A DNA stretch of 64,000 nucleotides from contig JAIUJO010003829.1 in assembly GCA_023846275.1 (NCBI GenBank), positions 1-64,000 on the forward strand, in the 5' to 3' direction. The DNA comes from Vanilla planifolia. Taxonomy: Eukaryota; Streptophyta; Magnoliopsida; Asparagales; Orchidaceae. The notes under the pieces are model-generated. The model worked only from the letters and a program-made list of their open reading frames with translations. It was not told where the DNA came from and ran no database searches. Below are positions 33,196 to 45,846 of this stretch, piece by piece. Position 1 is the stretch's first letter, and every line of letters starts with the position of its first letter. Made by a program: the position numbers and the translations under genes.

Positions 33196-36100
33196 ACACA
33201 AGCATGAATATAGGTGTGCACACATATGCACCTACATGTGCACACACAAATGCACTCACACACATACGTACAAAGAGTCACACAGCTACCCACATGCACG
33301 ACAAAGCAAACATATGCATACAAATATACATATGCACAAGAACACATATACACACACACATAAACACAAATACACATAGTAGGCCATAAAGATAGACACA
33401 CAAACATGCAAGCATATGCACATGAATGTACACATGCATAGCCAGGCACACACATGTACATGCACACACACATTCATACCCATGCACTTACAAATGAACT
33501 TACATGCACACCAAACACACTCACACATTAACATGCACATGAACACACACATGCATGCACATGAATAAACACCCACTTATTTGCACAAACACAAATGCAC
33601 ATACACAAACCCACACACACTAACAAGCATAGGCATACACACTTACACACACATGCACACCCTTGGAAACCCAAAAACACCCACACGCACACATATAAAC
33701 ACATGCATAAGCGCACACAAACATACACACAAACACACATGCATGCACACACACATGCACGTAAGCACATGGATGCACACACATGCACTCACAAACAGAT
33801 CAACATCCATATACACATGCATGTACACACACAAACACACATAAGCACATGCTCACAAATGCATAAACACAATAACAAAGACTCAAATAAGCCAACGACA
33901 CATGCATGGGCACAAACACATAGACATATTTGCACACACACACACACCCACACAACCACACACCCAAGAAAACACAAAGACGTACACATATGCATGGACA
34001 CACAGTCACACATAGCCACATACACACATGCACAAACACATGCACAAACAATGCATATAAAATAACACATGAGCACAAACATACGCATGCATACATATAC
34101 ACATGCACACAAAAAATACACAAAAACCAACACATGCACACACACATATGCACATAAACACACACACATGAACATGCACAATAATACATGCACACATATG
34201 CATGCAAGTACAAGCACACACACCCATACACTTGCAAAAGCACATGCATATGTGCACTCATATGCACATAAAATTGTATATACATACACAAACATGTGTG
34301 CATGCACAAACATAAACACACATGTGTATGCACATAGACAGGAAGAAACAAATGCAAACACATATGCACACACACACATGCATGCAAACACACACATACA
34401 CATGCATGCATATACATATGTGAGTGCATTAACCTGCGGATGCAAACACACAGATGCATACACATATGAACACACATAGATACAAACAAACACATATACA
34501 CACGTTCTCATATGAATATGCAAACAAACACGCATACGTGCACACAGGCACTCATATATGAAAACACATGCACACACACACACATTTATGGACACATGAA
34601 CACACTCATGCACATGCACACATAAGTAAGCACACATGCACAATCACAAAAAGGCACATTCACACACACATCTGCACACAAACGCATGAACATACACACA
34701 TGCATAAACATGTACACACACATGCATGCTAACATTCACAAATGCACACACACTCACACAAAGATAAACACACATGCATGTACCCATGCACAAACATGTT
34801 GCAGCACTTTCACACAAATGCACAAGCACACATACATGCACAAGCACAAACATAGAAGAATACATACATGTGCACACATATGCACACACACACGCACATG
34901 CACACACATGTATGCTCATACACACAAATGCACATACACATGTGCACACAAGCACGCTCATACACACACACACAAACACATATTTGTATGCACAAGCACA
35001 CACATACATACACGCATGCAGAGGCACATGCACACGGACACACTAACACTCATACATATGCACGCACAAATGCACGCATATGTGCATGCACATACAATCA
35101 GATAGACATGCATACCTACATGCATGCACATGAAGACATCCAAATAGGCTCAAATGCACACCCAAAAAAGACAAAAGCACACACACACACACACACACAC
35201 AAATGCACACACATGTTCACATAAACAAACACACATATGCTCACATGCACAGATATGCACACTAACACAAACAAAAATGCATACACGAGCACATGCACTC
35301 ATACACATGCAAAACTACCCTTGCACATACATGAACACACACACAAAGACACACCTATTCACACACACACACATACACATATAACATGCACATACACATG
35401 CACAAATACACATGCACACATGTATGCACACATACAAATACACATACACACATACACCCATGCACACACATGAACATGCACATAGACACATACACACATA
35501 TATATGTATGCACATGCTCTTGCACACATTCATGCAGAGACATGGACAACCATAAATATTCATGTGCCCATAAACAAATGAGCACACACGCATGCATACA
35601 CACAAACATGCAGATGCTCATGCATAGGGATAAATCATGTGCACACATATGCACAAACACACACATGCACATGCACGCATGCAAGCACACATGCGAACCC
35701 ATGAATACATGCACACACATATATGAACATGTAAACACCCAAAAATACTGGAATAGGAACACAAACACGGGCATACACACAAGCACATGTATGCACACCT
35801 GCATGCACACTCACATACACACATGCATGAGTACTCACACACATGTATAAAATGGCTCACATGCACAACACACACACACATACACACATACACAATCACT
35901 CACACACATGCATCGGCATACATGCACACACACATGCTCAAACACACCAACACATGTACATGCTCACACATATGCACAAACATAACAATGCACATAAAAT
36001 GCACACGAAAGAACACACACTAAGTTGCACTCACAAACACATATACACACATGAAAAGGAAAATATGCACACACTTATACATGTACAACTACACTCGCAT

Positions 36101-36235
36101 ACACATGCACACACACACAAACACTCAAACACATAGACATATGTATATCCATGTGCATAGACATGCCCACCCACACAAACACACTCATATAGATTAGAAC
36201 ACAACACACTTGCACATACACAAACATAGAAACAC

Positions 36236-36271
36236 ATGCACAAACCTACACACATGCACAAACCTACACAC
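36236..36271 (+). repeat. 18-bp perfect tandem duplication, copy 2 only
   Basis: ATGCACAAACCTACACAC is present twice in tandem (36236 and 36254). The partner block near 3856 has a single occurrence, so the doubling probably arose after the large duplication. Confidence 0.88.
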
Positions 36272-36347
36272 ATGTACACACATACTAAGGCATTCCCACA
36301 CACATGCATGCACACATACATGCACATGGGAACACATGCATATTCTC

Positions 36348-36380
36348 ATGCATGCACTCACATACATATGCATGCACTCA
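36348..36380 (+). repeat. 20-bp-period local duplication, copy 2 only
   Basis: ATGCATGCACTCA occurs at 36348 and 36368. The partner near 3967 has it once. Confidence 0.7.
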
Positions 36381-38142
36381 TATGCACACACACAAACACA
36401 CACACAAGTACACATACACACACATGCCTACATGATCACACCCTCACACAAGGAACCACAAACAAGCACACATACTAACACAAAAACTCAAACATGCACA
36501 AATATGCAGGCACATACACACACATATGGGGCTCCTACACACACATGCTTTCATGCACATGCACACATGCTCACACATGTAGACACACACGCACAATCAT
36601 AGATATGTATACACAAACATGGACACACAAAAAAGCAGACTCATGGACCTACACACACATGTGCCCTCATTCACACACACACATGCACATATGCTGAAAC
36701 ACACATATTCATGCACATACACACAAACATGCACACACAAACTTACACCGACACATGTAGATGCACCCACACACACACATGCAAACGGATATGATCACAT
36801 AAGTCCATGCATACTCACATGCACAAGTACACACACATAGGCTCAAAAACATACATACACACATACATACAAAGAGTACATAAACATGCACACAAACATG
36901 CATGCACACACATGCACATAGAAAAATTCACACTCACACATACATGCACACACATATACACACATGTATATATGCACACATACTCATACTCACACTCACA
37001 CATGCACTAACATAGACACATATGCACATACAAACACACATATGCACAAACACACACACACACACACTTGCTTACACAAGCACACATGTGCATGCACTCT
37101 AAAAATAAATGCACACACACACAGAGACTTATGCAAACACACACATAGATGGACACATGGATGCACAAACACACATGCATACACTCATAAACATATATGC
37201 ACACATGCACTCACACTCTCACATGCACATACACATGCACTTGTTCACAAGCATATGCACTTATGCACAAACACATGCATATATATACACACACAAATGC
37301 ACACACACACACATAGAAACACACAAACTCATGCACATAAAATAGACATAAAAACACACATGCACATGCACACACAAACACACACTTGCTTACCCATGCA
37401 ATCACACATACTTGCACCTACACACATAGTTATAAACTCACACACAAACATACACACACTTACATGAACAAACACATATGCACCCACACAAGTATATCTT
37501 GACTCGTACACATGCACATGCACAAATAGACACACATGCTTAAATAGAAACCCATATAGACATGCACACACACACCCACACACATGCACACAAGCATGAA
37601 AACACACACATGCTTGCACACATACAATCACACACACATGCACCCAGACACATGTGCACACACACAAACACAGAAGCATGCCCGTATATACATACACATA
37701 CCCTCACATTAACACAAATGTAAAATGCTTAAATAGATGCACACCCACACATCCACACATGCACTCGCACACATGCCTATGTACATAGACACACATGCAT
37801 ATGCACGCACTCACATGCAGCATGCATAGACGTATACATGCATGATTGCATGCACGCACACACACATACATACACATGCACAAATGTACATTCATGTAGA
37901 CACACACACACATAGACATTCATGCAAATAGTTGCACATACTACACAAACATGCATACGCATGTGCATAGTGATCCACTATCATACACACACATAAGAAC
38001 ATGTATGCACATGCACATGAACACAGATCTACATATGTGAAGTCCATATAAAAATACCCATATGCACACATGCACATATATACACCCACACATGCACAAA
38101 CACACATGCAGAACACAAACTCACAAGCAGACATGTGCATTC

Positions 38143-38175
<33 letters not shown>

Positions 38176-38857
38176 ACCACTCACATGTGCACAGCTATAT
38201 GCCCACAATCAGATAAGAACAAGAACACATACACATAGAAACTCACATGCACTTGAACACATTCACTTTGGTATACATGAACACACCCACACACACAACC
38301 ACACATACACACATAGATGCACACACTCATTCCCACCCACACACACACACACACACAAATACACACACATAATAACATGAATAGATGCACATGAAGACAC
38401 TCACAAACACATATATTCACATACATACATGCACATGTGCACCCCCACGAACAAACACACACACATACATGCCCGTACTCGCACACACATAGACATGCAA
38501 GCATAGACACACATGCACACATAAAGCCACAAACACGTGTGTACTCACATGTACACAAACACCCACACACAAACACACTCATGCACAAACACACATACAT
38601 AGAGACACACATACACATGCACAAGCATGCAGAAAAGTAAGCACAAAAAAATGCAGACACATATACACAAATATGTATAGACACACACACAACAAACACA
38701 TACACACTTACACATCACATGTGCCCATGAAAAAACATAGACATGCACAAAAATGTTCCTACACTAGAACACAGATTCACAAGCAAACACACATTCACAC
38801 ATAGAGATGCACATATGTGTACACAAATGGTCACACAAGAACACTAATTCACACACA

Positions 38858-38965
38858 CCCATAGATAAGTATGCTGATGCACACACACAAACACACATAC
38901 ATGCACATATACCCATAGATAAGCATGTTGATGCATACACAAACACACACACATGCACACACATA
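38858..38965 (+). repeat. 54-bp tandem duplication inside the 1.2-kb copy 1
   Basis: CCCATAGATAAGTATGCTGA at 38858 and CCCATAGATAAGCATGTTGA at 38912. The second 1.2-kb copy has only one such unit (near 40090), so this is a later gain in copy 1 or a loss in copy 2. Confidence 0.82.
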
Positions 38966-39286
38966 CACATTCAGAAGCATACAAACATGCTCACACAAAA
39001 ATTTACACACACACACACACACATGCTCACCAATAGACAAGTGCACACTCATGCATACATTTGTATGTACACACACACACACAGATACACCCATATACAC
39101 TCATTCATTGGAATGTGTAAACATATGCATGGACATATAGACATGCACATAAGCACAAATACATATACAGCACAAACACACCTAAACACACTAATGCATA
39201 CAAACACAAATACACATGTGTATGCAGTTACACACATGCATGCATGCATGCGTATGCCCCCACCTACACCACATATACAGTCACAT

Positions 39287-39312
39287 GCACACACACACTC
39301 ATGTGTGTGTGC
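39287..39312. repeat. 10-bp-arm hairpin sequence (local polarity flip)
   Basis: GCACACACAC, a 6-base loop ACTCAT, then GTGTGTGTGC. A similar CA-to-TG flip is kept at the equivalent place in the second 1.2-kb copy (about 40460-40482). Confidence 0.85.
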
Positions 39313-40582
39313 ACACAGACACCACATACATGTCCACACACACATATTCACCCCCATTCACATAGTCACACACATACAAATACATGCATGCACACACACA
39401 TGAACTCACATAGGCACATGCATGCAAACACACATATATACACATATGCACACATGATCACACACACACAAACGCATGCACACTCGCACGTGCGTACACG
39501 TAGATGCACACACACCTAGACATAGTCACACCCATGCACACACACATAACTATAGATGCACATACATATAACTATACATGCACACACATGCACAAACCAA
39601 TGCACACATACATGTATGCTCACACACGCACCTATGCACTCGAATGCACACATGTGCACACATGCACAAACACATGCATGAACATGTGCATATGAACATG
39701 CTTGTACATGATTGCACACATAAAAACATGCATGCATACTTTCTCACACACATAAAAAAACAAAGATACATACATACACAGACACATAAATACAGATGCA
39801 CAAGCATGCAGAAAAGCAAGCACATAAAAATACACACACACACATACACAAATATGTAGAGACATACACACACACACATGTATATACATGCACACATGCA
39901 TGGACACTCACACACAAACACATACGTTCACACTTACACATCACATATGGCCATGAACAAACATAAACACACACACAAATGTTTCTACACTAGAACACAG
40001 ATTAACAAACAAACACATGTTCACACATAGACACACACACACACACACACGTGTACACACATGCTCATGCAAGCACACCAATGAACACATACCCATAAAT
40101 AAGTATCCTAATCCACACACAAACACACACATAGGCATGCACATACACATGCATAAGCACACAAACATGCACAAACACTTGCTCACAAATAGGCAGGAGC
40201 ACTCACAAGCATACATTTGTAGATACATACACACACACATACACCTATACATACTCATACATAGAAATGTGTAAACATGTGCATGCGCATATAGACATGC
40301 ACACATGCACAAGTACATACACATACATAAACACACCTAAACACACTAATGTATACACACACAAGAACATATGTGCATGTAGTTACACACATGCATGTAC
40401 GCATGCACAAGCACCCATCTACACACACATACAGACTCACATAAAAATAGATACACACTCACACACACATGTGTATGTGCACACAACACCACACACACGT
40501 ACACACATGCACATGCACACCCATGCACATAGACACATAAGCACACAAACACACATGAAATCACACATGCACATACACATAT

Positions 40583-40649
40583 ACATATACATGCATCGAT
40601 GTACTCACACATACACATATACATGCATCGATGTACTCACACATACACA
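40583..40649 (+). repeat. 32-bp perfect tandem duplication
   Basis: A word containing ATGCATCGATGTACTCAC occurs at 40591 and 40623. Identity at this 32-base offset is unbroken for 35 bases (40583-40617 against 40615-40649), implying a very recent event. Confidence 0.9.
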
Positions 40650-42659
40650 CATATACACAAACACATGCATGCATGCCGAAACACACACACACGTACACAT
40701 AGATGCACACACACCTAGACATAGTCATGCCCATGCACACACACGTAACCATAGATGCACATACACATAACTAAACATGCACATACACATACAACATATA
40801 TGCATGCTTACACACATGCAACGATACACTCACATGTACACATGTGCACACACGCACATACACATGCATGCACATGCATAATACATAGGCTTGCACATGA
40901 TTGTACACACATACACACATATATGCACACATAAACATGCATATGCACCTTCTCACGCACACACAAAGCCACAAAGACACTCGTACACACATGCACATTA
41001 AACACACGCACATATATATGTATAGACATAGACCCCCCAAACACACATGAGCATACATGCACACACATACACAAACACAGCCACACATGCCCATGCATAA
41101 TTTCTTAGATACACACACAAGAATGCACACACACACACATGCAAACACACAAACATCCTCACACACATACAAGTACAAATTGATATATAAGCACAAATAA
41201 GCAAGAAAATACACGTACACACACTCTCTCTATTGACCATCTACAAATAAGAACATGAATATACATTTAGAAACATGTGTGCACAAACAAAAGCATGTAA
41301 TCACACAAATGCATAGATGCTCATACCCATAAGCATAGATACACAAACATGCACATCTATGCACATTAACACAAACTCACAAACCCATGCACACATATGC
41401 ACAGGCACATACACATGTGTACTCATGAACACATTTGCATAAAGACACATAAATGTATGAAGACACATGCACATGTGCTAGTGTACAAACACATTCATAT
41501 GCACACACACACACATGCACATGCATAGAAAAACACACATGTGCACACACATGTGCACAAGCACACACATACAGACAAATGTATAAGAAAACACTTTCTT
41601 GGCACCTACATACACAAGCATGCACACAAAGACACATATGAATATACACAAACACTCACATATGCAATGCATACACAAAAGATAAACACGCCTACATACA
41701 CACATGTTGAACACACCCCCACACACAAACTCGCACACATGCAAATATACACAAACATACACACACATGCATACAAACATAAACATGCACACACACTAAA
41801 TGTACGTATAAACAAGCATACAAACAAACATACGAAAGCATACATACACAAATGCATACACACATGTGAACACACACATGCACACACAAATATGCATGCA
41901 CAAAAAAACACAAACACATGCATACACATATGCACAAACATGCACATAAATGTACACACAGACCTATACACACACACTCATGCATACCCACGCAGGAACA
42001 CATCAAAACATGAACACAACCCCACAACACATTAACACACATGCCCACACACAACCACACACACATCAAAACAAAGATGCACACACAACCACACACACAC
42101 ATGTATACACATGCACACACAAACAACTACACATGCAGACAAACACATGTACACACACACACACATACAGACACAAAGGCACACAAAAATTCATACACAT
42201 GCATGCACATGCACACACACATGCATTTGCACACACAAATGCACACACACATAGAAACATGTGCACACCACACATATACATGCACACACATACTCATAAG
42301 CACACATACACACACCCACACATTAATACAAGCACAAATTCACAAAACATATGCACTCATATGCACACAAACTCATAAACATGCACATATATGAAGACAC
42401 ATGCACACACAAAGACACATATGCACGTGCACACACATATGCATAAACTCATACTTATGCACACACATGCACATGCATGCACATATGCAGACATGTATGC
42501 TCACAAAGACATGTAAGCACACTCATAAACACATGCACAGGCTCATACACACACACACACACACATGAGCACATAAAAACTTGCATGCACACATGCACAC
42601 ACACACACACACAAACACAAGAACAAACACATGCATGCACACACACTTTTGCACATGCA

Positions 42660-42664
42660 TGAAC
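42660..42664 (+). repeat. 5-bp target site duplication, left
   Basis: TGAAC immediately before the LTR, identical to the five bases immediately after it. Confidence 0.93.
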
Positions 42665-43126
42665 TGTTATACCCGGTAAAATATTATAGGTTTAATCTTC
42701 AATAATTAAATTATGGCTTGGATGATTTCAAATCGATAGTAGGATGAGCCAGGAGCTCAATTGGAGGCTATTAGAATTTCTGAAAATTTCTGGGGATTTT
42801 TCGGAGCACCGAGGAAATTTTTAAGTAATTTTCCCTGTTTAATTGGATTTTTGGAAATTCAAAAATCTATTTAAATCGGTTAATTAGATTTTTAAACCGG
42901 AATTTGGTTTTTACCGCGCGTGAACCGGACCGGAGCGGTTCAGCGAAGGCGGGGGAGGTTCGCCGAGGTGCGTTTGCGCGTGCGTTCGGATAAGCCGCGG
43001 ATAAGCGGATCGGACGGACGAGATCAGCGGTGGAGATTAACCGGCTGATCGGGTGTTAAGCGGCGTTTTAGAAGGTCAACCGGCGCTTAATGGGTTCTTA
43101 ACGGGTTATTACCGGTTTAAGCGGGG

Positions 43127-43133
43127 TATTTAA
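43127..43133 (+). promoter_or_regulatory. TATA-like motif of the LTR promoter (tentative)
   Basis: TATTTAA lies at the edge of the CpG-rich part and is followed about 25 bases later by TTAGGGTTTCG, a sequence style common near plant transcription starts. This is a sequence-only guess. Confidence 0.35.
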
Positions 43134-44043
43134 CCCGAACCGTTTCGGCCCTTAGGGTTTCGAACGGCGGCCAGAGACGAGGTGTTCGCGGCGGACGGCG
43201 ATATTTTCCGGCAGCCTTTCAAGGGGTTTTTTGTACCTGGAGGTTCGCATGATCAAGGAGAATCGATTGGTACCGGTTTCGTTCGGCGAGGAGCAGCGGT
43301 TGGTCGCGTGCGAGCTTCACCGTCGCCACCGTCGCCGGAGAAGAAAGGCAGGAAATTTGGGTTTAAATTAGTTAATTAGCAATTTAAAAATATGGATTAT
43401 TTTGCAATTAGCTACCGGAGCATGCGAATTGTGGTTTTTGAAAATTATTAATGCAAATTATTGATTTTAGCATTTTAGGGTTTTCGGAAAAAATTATACC
43501 CGTCAAATTGGAAATTTTACCGAGCAATTGATGATTCTATTATGGACTTTAATCATGTTAAGATTGTATCAAATGTTGAAAATTGTTTAATTTCATAGAT
43601 TGTTCGTTTAATTTCATAAATTGTTAAATGAGGATCGGATGAAAACTTCGGCGGGAAATTTGATTGAATCTTAGAAATTAGTGGCATTATTGACAAATTA
43701 GGATAGTATGAACATCGGATTTTGCTTCGCCTTGATCTCGGTCGCCGGAAATCGACGGGGAAAACGGAATTTCCCGGAGGAATCGTCGGCTAGGGTTTCG
43801 CAGGCGCCGGGCGGAGGAAGGAGATGGATTAGATTAATTTTCAGCTTAGTTAATTAAATAATTGTAATTAATTAATAATTAATAATATTTAAATACTAAA
43901 CGTCGGCTGGAAAATTTGATTTAAAGGTTCGGCCGGTGGGTTCGCGGTTCAGCGTGGTTTTTTCCGAACCGACAGCGAAACCCGGTTCAGCGGAACGCGG
44001 GCGCGGACGAACGGCGGAGGAAAAACTTAATTCGGAAATTAAT

Positions 44044-44151
44044 CCGAATTTTCGGAAAATATGTGGAATTTTTTTTAATCCGAATTTTCGAAAAATATGT
44101 GGAAAAATTTTTAATCCGAATTTTCGGAAAATATGTGGAATTTAAATTTTC
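44044..44151 (+). repeat. Three 36-bp tandem repeats inside the LTR
   Basis: CCGAATTTTCGGAAAATATG at 44044, a near copy at 44080, and again at 44116, spaced 36 and 36 bases. More degenerate TTTTCGGAAA units continue to about 44240. Because 36 is a multiple of three, a small open frame across them reads as a 12-residue peptide repeat, which is an artefact of the DNA repeat. Confidence 0.9.
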
Positions 44152-44744
44152 GGAAATTTATTTCAAATTTTCGGAAAAAAAGATATATGTGGAATTTAAA
44201 TTTTAAATTCGGAAATTTATTCCGAATTTCGGAAAATGGATAAAGGGCAGAAATTGAAGTTGAAATTTAAAATTTCCTGAAACGAGAAAAAGGTGATTTA
44301 GGGAAATCACATAGACAAGTTGAAAGTTACTGTTGGAAATTATCCATAAATTCAGTTAGCTGGATCAGTTGGAAGGAAGTGTGACACTTGGGTAAGTGTT
44401 ACTAGAATAGTCAGAATTTCGATACAGTTTATGTTACTTGGATGGCATTGACATGGATTGAGTCAGTTTACTCAGTGTTGGCATATTTTATGGATTGGCA
44501 TGCTGGACCGGACTACTATAGACCCTATATGATGTTTTAGGGTAGTTGTGGTAGGTAACTGTGCGGTTCAGACTTAGCTTCCACAGTATACATGTGGACT
44601 GGTATGCGCCTTGTTGTACCTGGACACATGTTGCCGGATCTTGGAGTTAGAGATTGGCAATGACTGTAGGGGCGTGAGCTTCTATGGAAGTTGTTGGTAG
44701 AGGACTCCTTGGGACGGTGGCTGAGTCGATCTCTCCTGGTCCAT

Positions 44745-44854
44745 GTGTGTAGGCCTGCGCGCCTGAGGGTGGCAGGGGTGTCTCGCAGTGGCTAACCAAG
44801 TGTGTAGGCCTGCGCGCCTTAGGGTGGCAGGGGTGTCTCACATTGGCTAGAGAT
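44745..44854 (+). repeat. 55-bp tandem duplication inside the LTR
   Basis: GTGTGTAGGCCTGCGCGCCT occurs at 44745 and 44800, each followed by AGGGTGGCAGGGGTGTCTC with one intervening difference. The two units are close to identical. Confidence 0.9.
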
Positions 44855-45780
44855 TTTGTGACTGGATTTGTCTATAGTCTCCAGGAGATTGATTGACGAG
44901 AGACGCTGCGGTGTCGGGTGCTTAGGCGCCATGCGTGTTTCGAGATGGGCGTTCCCACTGGCACGCTACCTGGAAGCCCAGAGGAGAGCTACTCTGGTGT
45001 GACTAGGGGTGACTGTGGTTGGTCGGAGTCTGGGACTGAGAGTGCCTTTCCACCCTACATTGTTATGCTGTATTCCTATACTTTTGCTATTATCCTTCTC
45101 TTGCATGTGAGTTTTTACTAGCTGTCTTTCCTACTGGGCGTAGCTCATTCCTTTTTATCTATATTTTTCCAGTGGCTCGGCAGACTTGACGCCACCCAGC
45201 TTTAGGTGGGATCGTGATCAGTAGGCTAGTGGAGGAGATCTGATTTGTGATTATCCGAGACATTCTAGTTAATTGATTGTTGCTGTTGGATGTATTCAGT
45301 GAGACTGTTATTTTTATGTCTTGTATTATGTGAGGGTGATTCTGACTTATGTATCTAGTTGGATGATATTGTATTTGTTGGACTTGGATCTTATTCTTGT
45401 GATGTGATGTAGTTTCCATTCACTGTTTTACTTTATTGTCTTGGTGGTATAGTGTGTGGAGTGCCATATTTTATCTGAGGATGTTATGTATTTTATTTTT
45501 GATGGTGAGGTCATTACATGACTATGGAACTTAACCGTGGGGGTTCAGACTTCTATTAGACCGGTTCTCCTATCGGTATGGGTTAGGAGTATTGGGTCTA
45601 GCAGGAGTAACATTGCGCGAGTCCATCTGTTAATTCAGGAGTCATGAACCTGATTTGATGGTGTACCTGGGAGATGGGATCCACATTGTTAAGGAAAGTA
45701 GGTGTGTAATGATGTGTTATATCCTATGTTTTTCGTAGGCTACTCAGGTTGGTATGGGACGATCTGAGCTGTCTATATGT

Positions 45781-45800
45781 AAAAAAAAAAAAAAAAAAAA
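45781..45800 (+). repeat. A20 homopolymer near the LTR 3' end
   Basis: Twenty consecutive A residues about 40 bases before the LTR end. Its exact length is likely to be unreliable in an assembly. Confidence 0.9.
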
Positions 45801-45841
45801 TTGTATACCAAAAATCAGCCTAGGAAAAATGGGGTGTAACA

Positions 45842-45846
45842 TGAAC
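45842..45846 (+). repeat. 5-bp target site duplication, right
   Basis: TGAAC follows the LTR terminus and matches 42660-42664. Removing the LTR and one copy leaves ordinary array sequence (CATGCATGAACAATCACAC). Confidence 0.93.

Larger units (their letters stand above)
32376..36728 (+). repeat. Segmental duplication, copy 2 (partner at 1-4333)
   Basis: Collinear with the window start in direct orientation. It shares rare words in the same order, such as CCTGAAAGGAATGATGC near 32502, TAAATGCGTAAGC near 32594 and ATCATAGATATGTATAC at 36596. Sequences diverge abruptly after about 36728. This copy carries its own short tandem gains (36236-36271, 36348-36380) and a longer pure AC run (33164-33193). 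Its left limit cannot be set, because the partner is cut by the window edge. Confidence 0.88.
38560..40945 (+). repeat. 1.2-kb direct tandem duplication (two copies)
   Basis: Copy 1 runs from about 38560 to 39737 and copy 2 from about 39738 to 40945. Shared rare words include AAGCATGCAGAAAAG (38625 and 39804), CACTAGAACACAGATT (38763 and 39989) and CACCTAGACATAGTCA (39508 and 40711). The separation varies from about 1180 to 1225 because of indels. Outer edges are approximate. Copy 1 alone carries an internal 54-bp duplication. Confidence 0.85.
21377..42659 (+). repeat. Degenerate CA-polarity array, segment B
   Basis: Same texture and polarity as segment A, uninterrupted for 21.3 kb up to the solo LTR. 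It contains the second copy of the segmental duplication, the 1.2-kb tandem duplication and several short even-period duplications. A patch at about 41220-41290 (CTCTCTCTATTGACCATC) is locally less CA-like but too short to assign. No genes are supported; open frames are low-complexity translations. Confidence 0.93.
42665..45841 (+). mobile_element. Solo LTR, 3177 bp, probably plant Ty3/gypsy
   Basis: The element begins TGTTATACCC and ends GGGTGTAACA. These are near-perfect inverted termini with the canonical TG...CA ends, flanked by a perfect 5-bp duplication (TGAAC). There is no second LTR and no internal coding region, so this is a single LTR left by recombination. A 3.2-kb length and a CTACTGGGCGTAGCTCA-like segment near 45133 recall Tekay/Del-type chromovirus LTRs of plants, but the lineage is not proven. 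The left third (about 42910-43350) is rich in CpG, while the middle is AT-rich with 36-bp repeats. Short open frames within it resemble no protein. The intact target duplication and retained CpGs suggest a fairly young insertion. Orientation is inferred from the promoter-like motif on the left. Confidence 0.93.

Noticed and set aside
43155-43162. Telomere-like TTAGGGTTT word
   Set aside because: A single occurrence inside the LTR, not a tandem run. No other telomeric repeats were seen.
43182-45419. Short open frames inside the LTR (43182-43379, 43936-44145, 44647-44841, 44918-45121, 45159-45419)
   Set aside because: All are under 90 codons and lie in LTR sequence with internal DNA repeats. 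They resemble no protein I know, and LTRs of this type are non-coding.
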